DNA of 64,000 nucleotides from NCBI GenBank assembly GCA_017311185.1, contig JAESUZ010000756.1, positions 2,894,501 to 2,958,500 of the forward strand. Reading direction: 5' to 3'. Below the pieces are notes generated by a model that had not been told where the DNA came from, ran no database searches, and saw only the letters and a list, made by a program, of their open reading frames with translations. Source of the stretch: Proteles cristata cristata (lineage: Eukaryota; Chordata; Mammalia; Carnivora; Hyaenidae). Below are positions 47,000-58,849 of the stretch, piece by piece; positions within the stretch are counted from its first letter, which is position 1; each line of letters opens with the position of its first letter. Position numbers and translations under genes: made by a program.

Positions 47000-47107
47000 A
47001 CCTCTTAGTTTCAATATAGATTACATGAGAGAAAAAGTGGACATTAATGTTCTTTCATTTACTATGAGTTCTACAAAATCAAGAAGAGAAGACACTGAAG
47101 TACTTTT

Positions 47108-47246
47108 TTGTTGTTGTTTTATTTAGAAGGAGGCTCTATGCTGGGCATGGAGCCCAATTTGGGACCTGAACTCATGACCCTGAGATCAAGACCTGAGCTG
47201 AGATCAAGAGTCAGACACTCAACCAACTGAGCCACCCAAGCATGCC
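47108..47246 (-). mobile_element. CAN-SINE, short variant
   Basis: A 139-bp antisense copy with little CT tract: AAGGAGGCTCTATGCTGGGC, ACTCATGACCCTGAGATCAA, CAACTGAGCCACCCAAGC. Duplication CTGAAGTACTTTT (47095-47107) / CTGAAGTACCTTTT (47247-47260). It resembles the shorter, older CAN-SINE type that lacks a long CT-rich middle. Confidence 0.92.
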
Positions 47247-47260
47247 CTGAAGTACCTTTT

Positions 47261-48656
47261 GTAAGAATAAGCATGGTCCCAAATAAAAATGTGGCACAGA
47301 TTGAAAAAATACAGGTTGATTAAAAATTTTTAAAAAATACAGGGCAGAGCATCTAGAAGAAGAGAGAAATTGACACATTTATGAATGCTCTGTGACACAA
47401 GCTGTATTTAGCCCCTCTGCTGCCTTGTGCTGTTGATTAAGACCGGGAACATTTCCCCAAGTTGTGTGAGAGAAACGCAGCTGTCGTGTTCAGGAACTCG
47501 AGCAAGAAACGTATGCTTCCTGCCAAACTTTCACGGGGTACAAGCTCAGAGCTTCACAGAAACAGAATCGTTTTAAAAATGATTGGAAAGATTCATTCTC
47601 CGTGACAGATGGAAAGTATCAGAGATTAGGGAAGGATGCCTGGGTGAGCATGCACATATGTGTATTTGTGTGTGTGTGCACACCCACACTTGCACACGTG
47701 CATTTGGCGAGGGGGCCATGAAGAGAACTTGAAAACAGTATTAAGAGAGTTGGGCTTCTCAGTTACTGTGTTGTGTTTTTTCACAAACCCTTTATCCTTA
47801 ATGAATAATAAGCACAGTCATTTTCCCATGGACCTGAGTGGCTGAAGACGAAGTGTTTTCCCTGGCCTTGGCTCACAAAATATAATTTGTAGGACCAGTT
47901 CCAAAGAATTATCTCCCATTCCACCTACAAACAAATACATAAATATACAATTTTGCCATCCTTTCATTATAAACTTCTGAAAGGGCATGCCCACTCAGCT
48001 TTTATAACAAGAAAGATGGATCTGGTTTGCCATCAAAAAGATATCAGGGAATACCCCCGCAAAATGAAAAATGGACGTGATTTCCCCCCTAGATGATTCT
48101 ATTCTTTGGATATTTTAATCTCACCTCCCATGTGTGACAATTAGATCAGTCAAGGTAACTATGGCAACACTCAGTCCTAGGGTTGATGTGCTGCCTGGAG
48201 TTGAGTCAATAGTTGATGGAGTCGTTGCTTCTTTGCCCAGCAATTATAGGATCATTTGGTGGAAGTTTCATAGGCTCCTTATGCTTGAAATGACCACTGT
48301 GGTTAAAGGCCATTTTGAGAGTCAATCTTCCATTTTTTCTGAAACCTTCAAGCTAGCTCAGAGGACAAAATATTAGTCTTGCTGGAGTCAGACACTGTAA
48401 ATAAATACGTGATCTCATCCATAGAGGATCATCCTTAGAATAACTTCTTGGCTGCCTCTTGGATACCAGAACATCAGCAACAGCCTTGCAATGGCATGAT
48501 AGCAATGCTTAGTCAAATAAAGCCACAAAAAGCTGGAACTCTGGCTTGTTGACACCTAAAAGCATTCCTATCTGACAATCATCATTTTCCCTATAAAATA
48601 ACAATTGTACACATTTAAATACTATTTGAAACATCCCTTTGGCTTTTAGCAAAATT
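47261..48656. other. Unique sequence, possibly conserved at 47400-47560
   Basis: 47400-47560 retains several CpGs (GACCGGGAAC, AAACGCAGCTGTCGTG, ACTCGAGCAAGAAACG) and has no repeat signature. No coding frame supports a gene. A short (TG)n/(CA)n stretch is at 47655-47700. Confidence 0.4.
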
Positions 48657-48666
48657 AATAAAAGCA

Positions 48667-48877
48667 GGGACACCTGGGTGGCTCAGTCTGTTAAGCATCC
48701 AACTCTTGGTTTCAGCTCAGGTCATGATCTCATGGCTCATGAGCTAGAGCCCCGCGTAGGGCTCTGTGTTGACAGTGCAGAGCCTGCTTGGGATTCTTTC
48801 TGTCTCCCTCTCTCTTTCTGCCCCTCCTCTGCCTGCACTCTTTCTCTCTTAACATAAATAAACAAACATTTAAAAAG
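48667..48877 (+). mobile_element. CAN-SINE
   Basis: Sense copy: GGGACACCTGGGTGGCTCAG, AGGTCATGATCTCATGGC and tail TTAACATAAATAAACAAAC. Short duplication TAATAAAAG at 48657-48665 and 48878-48886. Confidence 0.93.
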
Positions 48878-48886
48878 TAATAAAAG

Positions 48887-49474
48887 GAAGAGTAAATTCA
48901 TATGACCTGTGGATGGAATAATATTTCAGATACTAAGACTTGGACCTAATCCCATAGCATCAAGGACAAAGACATAGGTAAGGAGGCTTTCTTTATAACA
49001 GACTTGTTATCAAATCTAGGAATATTCCATTATCTAAAGGAAGGAAGACAAAAGACTCACCAAGTTGGCAATAAGAAAGCCCTGGAAAGCTTACACACAG
49101 AGCCAAACAAGAGGTAGGCTGCACATGACCAAAACTGTGAGCCAGCCTTATCCACAGCTGATTAAATTAAAGCACTTATCTTACCCCCCATATGGGGGGC
49201 AAACTATCTCTTCATGAAAATAATATCTTCTGGAGCCTTTGTACTTTTTTGAACACAGTATCCAGTGTTTAAAATGAAATTGCTAGGTATGTGAGTAGAT
49301 AAGATCGAATAATTGATTCATGTGAGAGAACAAAAAAAAAAAAAGATAAAATAGAAACAAGCTCACAAGTAAGCTCACAAGTTAGCCAGATTTTTGAAGT
49401 TAGCAGAAAAGAGTTTTAAGTAACTATAAATAATCTATACAAGGAAATAGAGAAATAGTGGAATAGGTATAAAA
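48887..49474. other. Unique sequence with a 16-bp perfect palindrome
   Basis: CCCCCCATATGGGGGG at 49184-49199 is a perfect palindrome. Nothing else is recognised. Confidence 0.5.
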
Positions 49475-49487
49475 ATATGAAGAATTA

Positions 49488-49703
49488 GGAGCGCCTGGGT
49501 GGCTTAGTCGGTTAAGCGTCCGACTTTCGCTTAGGTCATGATCTCGCGGTTCGTGGGTTCGGCCCCGCGTCGGGCTCTGTGCTGACTGCCAGCTCAGGGC
49601 CTGGAGCCTGTTTCAGTCTGTGACTCCCTCTCTCTCTGACCCTCCCCTGCTCATGCTGTCTCTCTCTCTCTCTCCTAGAAATAAATAAAACATTTAAAAA
49701 AAT
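49488..49703 (+). mobile_element. CAN-SINE, young subfamily
   Basis: Sense copy: GGAGCGCCTGGGTGGCTTAG, TTCGCTTAGGTCATGATCTC, GCTGACTGCCAGCTCAGGGC, tail TCCTAGAAATAAATAAAACA. Duplication ATATGAAGAATTA at 49475-49487 and 49704-49716; the same word borders the next SINE. Confidence 0.95.
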
Positions 49704-49716
49704 ATATGAAGAATTA

Positions 49717-49903
49717 AAAAAAATTTGAATGTTTTATTTTTATGTTTGAGAGCAAGAGGGAGACAGAGTGTGAGTAAAAGAGGGGCAGAGAGACAGAGGT
49801 GTCAGCACAGAGCCCGATGCAGGGCTCGAACTCAGGAACTGGAAGATCATGACCTGAGCAAAAGTCAAACACTTAAGTGACTGAGCCACCCAAGTGCCTC
49901 TAA
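49717..49903 (-). mobile_element. CAN-SINE sharing its target site with the preceding SINE
   Basis: Antisense copy: TTTATTTTTATGTTTGAGAG, GATGCAGGGCTCGAACTCAG, AAGTGACTGAGCCACCCAAG. It is flanked by ATATGAAGAATTA (49704-49716) and ATATGGAGAATTT (49904-49916). Confidence 0.92.
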
Positions 49904-50653
49904 ATATGGAGAATTTAAATAGAGGTTTGGAAACTATAAAAAATTAAAAATAAAAAGCTAGCATTGTTAGAAGTCAAGAGATTATATTTTGTCGTTTGTT
50001 TGGTTTAAGTAGGGGGAGTGTGGGAGAGGAATAAAGGCATTGAGAGTTTTGGTTATATGTTTCCTTAGATGTGTCCTGCATGCTTAGCTAAGGTCATACT
50101 GTGAAAATGCACTGCTCAGCGGCACGTTTATTATTTCTGTACATTATAAAATTATAGTTTAAAAGTAATAAAAGTAAACATAAATTATAAAATACTGTTA
50201 TAAATAAAAACATAGAAAATATGTGGTATTTGCTAAACGGTTGGGAGAGATAAACACAAGGGAAATATCTGTTGATTACAAGATGGCAGTCAGTGTTAGG
50301 GACAAAAAATCCATTAATTGCCAATGGTGGGTCACTGCCTAACATTGATCACCATCTAGTGATTAATTGATTTGTATCACGAAGTTAGGAAAAGAAAAGC
50401 AAATAATCCTCCAAGAAACCACACAGGAAGAAAATAATAAAGATAAGTACAGTAATTAATAAGACATAATATAAATAGAAAACAAAAATCAAGGCCAAAA
50501 GTTGTTTATTTGAAAAAAAACAAAAAACTAATACAATCGACAATCTTCTGGTAAAATTGTTCATGCAAAAAAACAGAACAAGCACAGACAATATTAGAGA
50601 TGAAAATAAAAGGGAATCTTATATAAGTTTTTACCCTTATTACAGATATTTTT

Positions 50654-50879
50654 TTTAATTTTTTTAATGTTTTTTATTTATTTCTAGGAGAGAGAGAGAG
50701 AGAGGCAGCATGAGCAAGGGAGGGTCAGAGAGAGAGGGAGTCACAGACTCTGAAACAGGCTCCAATCTCTGAGCTGGCAGTCAGCACAGAGCCCGACGCA
50801 GGGCTCGAACCCACAAACCGCGAGATCATGACCTGAGTGAAAGCCGGACGCTTAACCGACTAAGCCACCCGGGCGCCCC
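50654..50879 (-). mobile_element. CAN-SINE, young subfamily
   Basis: Antisense copy: TTTATTTCTAGGAGAGAG, GCCCGACGCAGGGCTCGAAC, CCACCCGGGCGCCCC. A perfect 15-bp duplication ATTACAGATATTTTT lies at 50639-50653 and 50880-50894. Confidence 0.96.
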
Positions 50880-51106
50880 ATTACAGATATTTTTAAACAT
50901 ATGTCAATATGCTTAAAAATAAGAAAAAACATAAAATTCTTAAAGATAATTGATCAAAAGTGATATAAGAAAAAATAGAAAATCTAAATAGTTCTATGAA
51001 CATAACAAAACTTTAATTACTACTAAAATTTGATTGCAAAACAACTGTCTTACTCAAATAGCTTTAACTGTGAATTCTAACCAAAGTTTAAATAGGAAAA
51101 ACTTCT

Positions 51107-51178
51107 ATATTGGACACCTGAAACTAATATTACACTGTATGTTAGCTGACTTGTATTTAAATAAAAGTTTAAAAAATT
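51107..51178 (+). mobile_element. Very short carnivore L1 3' end
   Basis: TGGACACCTGAAACTAATAT, TACACTGTATGTTAGCTGAC and TTTAAATAAAAGTTTAAAAA are the terminal bases of a carnivore L1 plus its tail, dropped into the old ORF2. About 70 bp long. Confidence 0.65.
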
Positions 51179-51360
51179 AATGAGGAAAACCTCAACTTTA
51201 GATAAAATGCATAATAGCCCAAAGAGTAGAAAAAGAATGCTTTATGAAAGGAAGCCAGCATTATTGTGATATTAAAACACAATGAAGGCAGTTAATAAAA
51301 GGAAAATTAGAGGTCATTCTTACCTATAAATAGAGATACAAAAATTCTAATGAAATAAAT

Positions 51361-51500
51361 GTATATATATATATATATATATAAATCACTTTTTCACAGA
51401 ATTTTTTCACAGAATATATATCTATAGTTATATTTTTTCATATATATATGTTTTCACAGAATATATATCTATAGTTATATATAATATATATATATAGTTA
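51361..51500. repeat. (AT)n and a 47-bp tandem repeat
   Basis: An (AT)n run is followed by two copies of a 30-bp block (TTTTCACAGAATATATATCT...) at 51404-51433 and 51451-51480. Confidence 0.9.
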
Positions 51501-51604
51501 TATTTGGATTACATATCTAGTATAGCATATATATATGTTGGATTTATTCCAGAAAAACAAGGTGGTTGTATCTTTAGAAAAAGTAATTCACTATTTAAAC
51601 AGAT

Positions 51605-51834
51605 CAATGATGAGCGAACTGATTTCTATAAAGGTCCATATGGTAAATATTTCAGATTTTATGAGCCATATGGTCTCCATTTCAACGATTACCACTGTAG
51701 TTGCCATTGCAGCATGAAAGCAGCCACAGACAAGAAGTAAATGTATGGGTGTGTCTGTCTTCCAAAAAAAATATTATTTAAAAAACAAACAGTGGGGCAG
51801 ATTTGGCCTGTGGACTGTAGTTTGCCAACTCCAG
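51605..51834 (-). mobile_element. hAT-class MER DNA transposon relic, non-autonomous
   Basis: The right end read on the minus strand, CTGGAGTTGGCAAACTACAG, and the body (CATGAAAGCAGCCACAGACA; GCAGATTTGGCCTGTGGACT on plus) match a common mammalian MER element with a CAG..GGCAAACT terminus. The left terminus CAATGATGAGCGAACT (51605-51620) is a decayed partner. There is no transposase. Exact family uncertain. Confidence 0.7.
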
Positions 51835-51909
51835 TAACAAGTTGAAGAAAGTACACCAACTTACTATTATTCTAACAGATGCAGATAAAACTTTTGATAA
51901 AGTTCAAGT

Positions 51910-54055
51910 GTAAAACTATTACTAATAAGGCAGGGCTCCTGGAGTGGCAGAATAAGGTACTTGGCTGATGTTCTACCCAGCCAAAAATTAATCAACAAAT
52001 TAAAATAACAAGTGAAAATTGCTAAACAAGCGAACAAAACAATTTTTAAACAAATCTCTGGAATTTTCCTGACAGTAGCATGTGGCAAATATAAAAATAT
52101 TCATTCAAGAAAATTTACTAAATTTCAGTAAGAATAGTGCTAGTCATTTCAATACCGACCCACTCTTTTACGACCATCTTCAGCTCTAAAATATGGAAGC
52201 TCTACCTTGGGTGTCGTACTTCAGGCACTGTGGCCAAGAAGATAGGGGCTCTCTCTACCATCATCTCCCAGTCTTGGCCTGTGGTTTCACATCAGGAGAG
52301 GCAACTCCCACTGTTTCCTACCTCCTCCTCTCCCACCCTCATGTTGAAGAAGCTCTACGCCGAGTAATCCTAACAAGAAAGGACCAGTCTCCCTTTCCTC
52401 ATCACCCCCCCTACTCATAAAGATGAACTTTAAAGTGGGGATTACAGACCAAGAGTACTGAAGTCTAAATCAGTTCCACCCCAGCTAGCATATAAGGTGG
52501 GTGTTTCATGCCAGGAAGAGCAAGCTAAAAGGACCAGGGGTTGTCACAACCCTCATTCAATTCTCACTCATAAGATAGGGGTGTCATTCTGCAGAAAGCA
52601 AGTCCATATTCTGCCTCTGGTACAATATCGCTGGAATTCTGTTTGTAAGGGAAAGAATACCTTAAGAATGAAGAACTCTGAGGTTTTGCCTGAGGGGACT
52701 GAATTTACAGCTGGGTGAACTCTAGGACTAAGAGCTGTAACAACAATGAGGGTCTTGGTAAAGAGCATTTAAGAGGAGGCTGGTAGCTCCATGATACAAA
52801 CAAAATGGCAGAGCAACCCGAAGTTTAATAGACTCACAGAAAATGGCAGTCAAGGAGAGCCCTATTAGGATTTGAGTTAACTCCAGGATTCAGGAAGGCT
52901 GCATGCACTCCAGAACAATCCTAACAGGATATGGGGCACACATAACCATCTCTCAAGCCTCACATAAATATACCAATAGAGAGTAGATGCTTCACATAGA
53001 TCTATCAATAGAGAGGAGAGAATCAAACACAAACTCTGAACAAACATTGACTACAATAAACAATTCTGAGCCCACAGAGACACTTAGGATGCCAGACATA
53101 AAGACAAAATGGCATTCATCCCTGACAGCCTGGAAGATTGTGTGAATGTGTAAAATACCTTTTCAGAAGAGATCATAGAGGAAACCTACAACCGTGAGTC
53201 CCTGGTTGAACAGGTGGCAAAATGATATAAATTCCCTGAACTATGAGAGCAACCAATAAGCAAAACACACATTCACTAATAAGTGGTAAAAATCAACAGT
53301 CTAAGTGAGCTTATATACAACCTTTAACAGTAAGTGAACAAAAGGCAAACTCTCAAGAGCCAGGCTAAAAGACAGAACAAAGTGAAAAATTTGACCAAAG
53401 ATATTAGAGGCTACATACCATGAGGAAATAGAATCAATAGGAATAGCACAGCCAAGTCACTAAACAAATTAAAGAATGGCCAAAAACAAAAAACAAAAAC
53501 AAAAACAAAAAAATTAGCAATAATATGCTCAACGAAGGGCGGTAAAAATCGATATGCATATCTGGCATAATATATTATTTCAAATGTCCAGTTTCAAAAA
53601 AAAAAAAGAGAGAGACATGCAAAGAAACAAGAAAGTGTGATACACATGCAGGGGAAAAACCAAGCAAAATAAACTGCCTTTAAAGAGACTAAGATGATAG
53701 AATTAGCAGACAGACTTTGAAGCGCCTATTATAAATATGTTAAAAAACTAAAAAACTGTATAGAGAATCAAAGGAAGTATAATGACAATAAATCATCAAA
53801 TAGAACATATAAATAAAGAAATATAAATTATTAAAAAGAATCAGATAGAAATTATGGAGTTGAAAGGGCAATGACCAAAATGAGATAATCCACTAGAAAG
53901 GTTCAAGAGTAGATTTGAGATGATAAAAAAAAAAAAAAAGAATCAATGAATGTGGAGGTAGATCAGCAGAGATAAGGAAATGTGTAAAACAGATAGATAA
54001 AGGAATTCAAAAACTGGAAGTAATCTGATTAAAGAAATCAAAGAATTAGATAATT
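51910..54055 (+). mobile_element. Old L1 5' UTR/ORF1-side fragment
   Basis: Sense L1M-like upstream text: AGACATGCAAAGAAACAAGA (53612), AGCAGACAGACTTTGAAGCG (53705), GAAATTATGGAGTTGAAAGG (53850), AGAATCAATGAATGTGGAGG (53939). Weaker 5'-UTR-like sequence runs back to about 51910. The 5' half is assigned with low certainty. Open frames there (73-76 codons) look like chance. Confidence 0.55.
53480..53513. repeat. (CAAAAA)n
   Basis: Five or six A-rich CAAAAA units. Confidence 0.85.
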
Positions 54056-54150
54056 GGAGAGATATTACATGTTTGTGGATAGGGATCCTCAAGATTGTAA
54101 AGATGTCAGTTCTTCCCAGGTTGATCTATGGATTTAGTAAAATCCCAACA

Positions 54151-54381
54151 CAGGGTGCCTGGGTGGCTTAGTCGGTTAAGCATCCGACTTTCGCTTAGGT
54201 CATGATCTTGCGGTTCGTGGGTTCGAGCCCCACGTCGGGCTCTGTGCTGACTGCCAGCTCGGAGCCTGGAGCCTATTTCAAGTCTATATCTCCCTCTCTG
54301 TTTGACCCTCCCCTGCTCACACTGTCCCTCTCTCTCTCTCCTAGAAATAAATGAAAAATATTTTAAAAAAATTTTTTTTTT
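54151..54381 (+). mobile_element. CAN-SINE, young subfamily
   Basis: Sense copy: GGGTGCCTGGGTGGCTTAGT, TTCGCTTAGGTCATGATC, GCTGACTGCCAGCTCGGAG, tail TCCTAGAAATAAATGAAAAA. Duplication AAATCCCAACA at 54140-54150 and 54382-54392. Confidence 0.95.
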
Positions 54382-54564
54382 AAATCCCAACAAAAGTCCC
54401 AGAAAATTATTTTGTACTGACAAACTAATTCTAGAGTTGTATGGAAAGACCCAAAATAATCAACACACTGGAAAAAAGATGAAAAAAAATTGAAGAAAAA
54501 TAGCACATTTGGAAGACAGACTATATTTGAGTTCAAAACCCACTATAAAACTACAGTAATCAAG

Positions 54565-54786
54565 GGGCACCTGGGTGGCTTAGTCGGTTAAGCGTCCGAC
54601 TTTCGCTTAGGTCATGATCTCGCGGTTCGTGGGTTCGAGCCCCGCGTCGGGCTCTGTGCTGACTGCCAGCTCAGAGCCTGGAGCCTGTTTCGGTCTGTGA
54701 TTCCCTCTCTCTCTGACCCTCCCCTGCTCACGCTGTCTCTCTCTCTCTCTCCTAGAAATAAATAAAACATTTTAAAAAATTTTTAA
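54565..54786 (+). mobile_element. CAN-SINE, young subfamily
   Basis: Sense copy, 184 bp after the previous one: GGGCACCTGGGTGGCTTAGT, GCCCCGCGTCGGGCTCTGTG, tail TCCTAGAAATAAATAAAACA. A perfect 18-bp duplication AAAACTACAGTAATCAAG lies at 54547-54564 and 54787-54804. Confidence 0.96.
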
Positions 54787-56939
54787 AAAACTACAGTAAT
54801 CAAGACAATGTGCTACTGACAAAAGAATACACAAGTAGATCAATAGAACAAAATAGACAACTCAAAAATAGACCCACACAAACATAGTCAACTGATATTT
54901 GACCATAGAGAAACAAAAGGTGATGAAACAATTGGATATCCACATGGGAAAAAATGAATCTAGACACAGACCTTACATCCCTTATAAAAATCATCTCAAG
55001 GACCATAGCCCTAAATGTAAAATTCAAAACTATGAAAATACTAAAAGATAGTATAGGATAAAATCTAGATGACCTTGGGTTTGACTACAACTTTTAGAAG
55101 CAGGATCAAAGGCATGTGAAAGAAATAATAGATAAGCTGGACTTCATTAAAATTAGAAACTTCTCCTCTGTGAAAGACACATCAGTAGAATGAGAAGGCA
55201 AGCAGTAGATTGGGTGGAAATATTTGCAAAATAAATATCTGGTAAGGACTATTATTTAGAATATACAAAGGACTCTTGAAATAATGGTAAGAAAATGATC
55301 CCTAAGTTAAAAAATGGGCAAAAATTCTGAAAAGATACCTCACTAAAGATGATATATAGATGGCAAACAACATGGAAAGATGCTCACCATCCTATGTCAG
55401 TAAGGTAATTGCAAATTAAAACAGTGAGACATCACTACACCCCCAGAATAACTAAAACTCAAACACTGATAACACCAAATGTTGGCAAGGATGTGATGAA
55501 ACAGGAACTTTCATTCATTACAGATGGAACCGCAAATGCTATTTACATTTTAGAAGACCATTTTGCAGTTCTTACAAAACTAGATTTATTCTTACCATCC
55601 AATCCAGCAATCACACCCTTTGGTACTCAATAATTTGAAAACTTATGTTCACATAGAAACCTGTGTGTGGATGTTTGTAATAGCTTTATTCATAATTAAC
55701 AAAACTTGGAGGCAACATATGTATTCTGGCGAATTGTGGCACATCCATACAATGGGATATTATTCAATTTTTAGAAACAATGAACTATAAAGACATGAGA
55801 AAACATGGAAAAACTTCAAATACATATCACTGAGTAAAAAGCCCATCTGAGAAAGCTACACACTGTGTGATTCTAACCGTATGACATTCTGGAATATGCA
55901 AGACTATGGAGACAAGAAAAAATCAGTGGTTGCCCATGTTTACAGGAAAAGAAGGGTGAATATGTGGAACACTGGGGATTTTTAGAGCAGCGAAACTATG
56001 ATGTATGATACCATAATGATGACTACGTGTCATTACATATTTGTCAAAACCCATAGAACATAAAAAGCCAAGAATGAAACTTAATGTGAGTCATGGATTT
56101 TGGGTGGTAATGATTTGTTAATACTAGTTAATCAATTGTAACAAATATACCCCTCTGGTGTAGGATATCGATAGCAGGGAAGGTTGTGTGGATGGGGAGT
56201 GGGGCATACCGCAATATTTGTTCAATTTTACTGTGAATCTAAAACTGCTTTAAAAAATAAAGCTTATATTTTAAAAAATGAAAGAGGCTCATTAAAACGT
56301 GAGACCAATTAAGTGCACTAGTATACACACAGTGGGAATGCCACTAGTAAAGGAGGGACAGAAAAATAGTTCAAGAAAAAGTGGCTAAAAGCTTCCCAGA
56401 TTGGATGAAAAACATTAACCTGCACATCCAAGGAACTCAATGACTCCAAGTTGGGTAACTGCAAAGAGATTCACATCCATACATACACATTATAATCAAA
56501 TGGTGAAAACAAAAGATAAAGAGAATTATTGTGAAAGCCATAAAAGAACAATAGCTCACTAGGTACAGGAAAGTCAAACAAGACTCAAAGCTAACTTCTC
56601 ATTAGAAACAAATTAGACTAGAAGATAAAAGTGCAAAATATAAAAACCTATCACTCGAGAATCTTATATCCAGAAAAACTATCTTTTAAAAATGAATGGA
56701 ACATAGAGGCATTCCCAAATAAACAAAAAACAAAAGAGTCCATTGGTAGCAAATGTTCCTTCCAAAAAATATGAAGAAAACGCTTCAAACTGAAAGAAAA
56801 TGATACACTGTATGACAGTAATTAATTCAAATCTAACTGATAAAACAAAAAGCACAGTGAAGGCAATTATGTAAATAATTACAAAAGACAATATAATTGC
56901 TTACTACTTCTCCTTTATACCTCTGATTTTAATTTTATT

Positions 56940-57045
56940 TTTGAATGTTTATTTGTGTATTGGGGGTTGGTGGAAGGGACAGAGAGAGAAAGAGAGTGAG
57001 AATTTCGAGCGGGCTCCACCTAGGAGCCCCTACACCCCTGACTGA
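56940..57045 (-). mobile_element. Truncated CAN-SINE remnant
   Basis: TTTTTGAATGTTTATTTGTG, GGGACAGAGAGAGAAAGAG and GAATTTCGAGCGGGCTCC are the tail side of an antisense copy. The tRNA-like head is absent or scrambled, and an A-run follows. Confidence 0.6.
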
Positions 57046-57270
57046 TTAAAAAAAAAAAAACAGTATATTGTTTTGTTTTGTTGGGCCTACAATATATGAA
57101 AATGTAACGTGTTTGACAATAACGGCACCAAGTATGTGGTGGGAACAGGGCTGTATTGGAGTAAGAAAATCTTCAGGAAGAAATGAAGAACTTCAGAAAG
57201 GATGGATAAATAAACAATATAACAAATTATGTGAGTTTATACTTGCTCTCTTTTCTTTGCTCAGTCTTTT

Positions 57271-57492
57271 CAAAAAAATGTTTATTTATTTTTGAGAGAG
57301 ACAGAGAAAGATCTAGACAGAGACAGAGCATAAGTGGGGGAAAGGAAGAGAGAGAGGGAGACACAGAACCCAAAGCAGGCTCCAGACTCTGAGCTGTCAG
57401 CACAGAGCCCAATGGGGTTTGTACTCGTGAATTGGGAGATCAAGATCTGAGCCGAAGTTGGATGCTTAACCACCTGAGCCACCCAGGTGCCC
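57271..57492 (-). mobile_element. CAN-SINE
   Basis: Antisense copy: TGTTTATTTATTTTTGAGAG, CTGTCAGCACAGAGCCCAAT, TTAACCACCTGAGCCACCC. Duplication CTTTGCTCAGTCTTTT (57255-57270) / CTTTGTTCAGCTTTTT (57493-57508). Confidence 0.94.
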
Positions 57493-58635
57493 CTTTGTTC
57501 AGCTTTTTAAAAAGACATTAGATTATATTAAGCAGTAATTATAAGAAGGTATTATTGTGTTTGTAACATACACAGTCTTAATATGTATAACAGTAATAAC
57601 ACAAGAAAAGATTGGAGAAGCATTGTCACCACATAAGGGTAGAATTTCTATATAACACTGGAACTAAGTTTGAATCTGAAATAGAATATGATCAATTAAG
57701 ATGTAAATTTTAAAGAGATTGCTAATTTAAAAATCATTGCAAGAATTAAATTGTCACACTACAGAAACACCCAATTAATACAAAATAAGACAATAAAAGA
57801 GGAACAGATAAACAAAGAACACATTAAACATATAGAAAACAAAAATTAAAATGGCTGACATGTGTCCAAGTATATCAACAACAATAACAAGTGTAAGTTT
57901 TAAAAATCCAATGAAAAGATTTAGATTCTCACATTGGATTTAAGGGGAAAAGCCGACTATATAAAGAGGCACACTTTAGACTCAAATATGCAAACAGACT
58001 GAAAATGAAGTGATGGGAGAAGATATATCATGGAAACAACAACCATAAAGCAGGTGGGGTTACTCTACTAACGTCATTCAAAATAAACCATAAAACAAAA
58101 AAAAAAATGTAGACATAAAGTGGGATATTTCATAATGTTAGAAGGGCCAATCTATCAGTAATATTCATAATTAAAAACATATGTACTTAGAGCCTCAAAA
58201 TAAATGAGCAAACACTGACAGAATTGAAGAGGAACATAGGCAATGCAACAATAATACTTGGGGACTTCAAGATGGCAGCTTTGATGTCTGAGCAACTGGA
58301 GAGAAGACAAAGAAAATGCAAAACCTGAACACCACTGTCAACAAACAAGGCTGAAAGGACATCTGAAGAACACTCCATCTGACTGTGGTGGAAGCCACAT
58401 CCTTCTCAAACGTGCACGGTACCTCCATCACCTGGTATAGACTATATGTGAGACCCAGACAAAAAGTGTCAATAAACATAAAAGGGTTAAAATAATAGAA
58501 AGGACGCTCTCTAATCATAATGGAATTAAATCGATTAAATTAGAAATCAATAGGAAAGGGATATTTGGGAAACTTATGAATACATGGAAGATTGCACTCC
58601 TAGATTTCACAAAGGAAATTTAAAAATATCTTGAG

Positions 58636-58849
58636 GGGCGCCTGGGTGGCTCAGTCAGTTAAGCATCTGACTCTTGGTTTTGGTTCAGCATCATGATCTC
58701 AGGGGTTTGTGAGTTCGAGTCCCCATCAAGCTCTGTACTGGCAGCATGTAGAATGCTTGCGAACCTCCCTCTCCTTCTCTCTCTGCACCTCCCCTGATCG
58801 ATCTTTCTCTCTCTCTCAAAATAAATAAATAAACTTTAAAATAATAAAA
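58636..58849 (+). mobile_element. CAN-SINE
   Basis: Sense copy: GGGCGCCTGGGTGGCTCAGT, CATCATGATCTCAGGGG, tail CAAAATAAATAAATAAAC. A perfect 15-bp duplication TAAAAATATCTTGAG lies at 58621-58635 and 58850-58864. Confidence 0.96.

Larger units (their letters stand above)
50360..51904 (+). mobile_element. Old L1 ORF2 fragment with three later insertions
   Basis: Sense ORF2 text: GGAAGAAAATAATAAAGAT (50427), TAGAGATGAAAATAAAAGGG (50596), AAGGAAGCCAGCATTATTG (51247), GGATTTATTCCAGAAAAACA (51540), TCTAACAGATGCAGATAAAA (51871). It is interrupted by a SINE at 50654, a young L1 3' end at 51107 and a hAT-like element at 51605. Non-functional. Confidence 0.75.
54056..56280 (+). mobile_element. Old L1 ORF2 C-terminal part and 3' end
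   Basis: Sense text runs from AAAGATGTCAGTTCTTCCCA (54099) through ORF2 (CAACTGATATTTGACCATAG at 54890, GATAAGCTGGACTTCATTAA at 55131) to a 3' UTR and polyadenylation region (CTAAAACTGCTTTAAAAAAT, AAAGCTTATATTTT at 56240-56275). Two young SINEs interrupt it. The jump at 54055 means internal deletion or two fragments. Confidence 0.8.
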
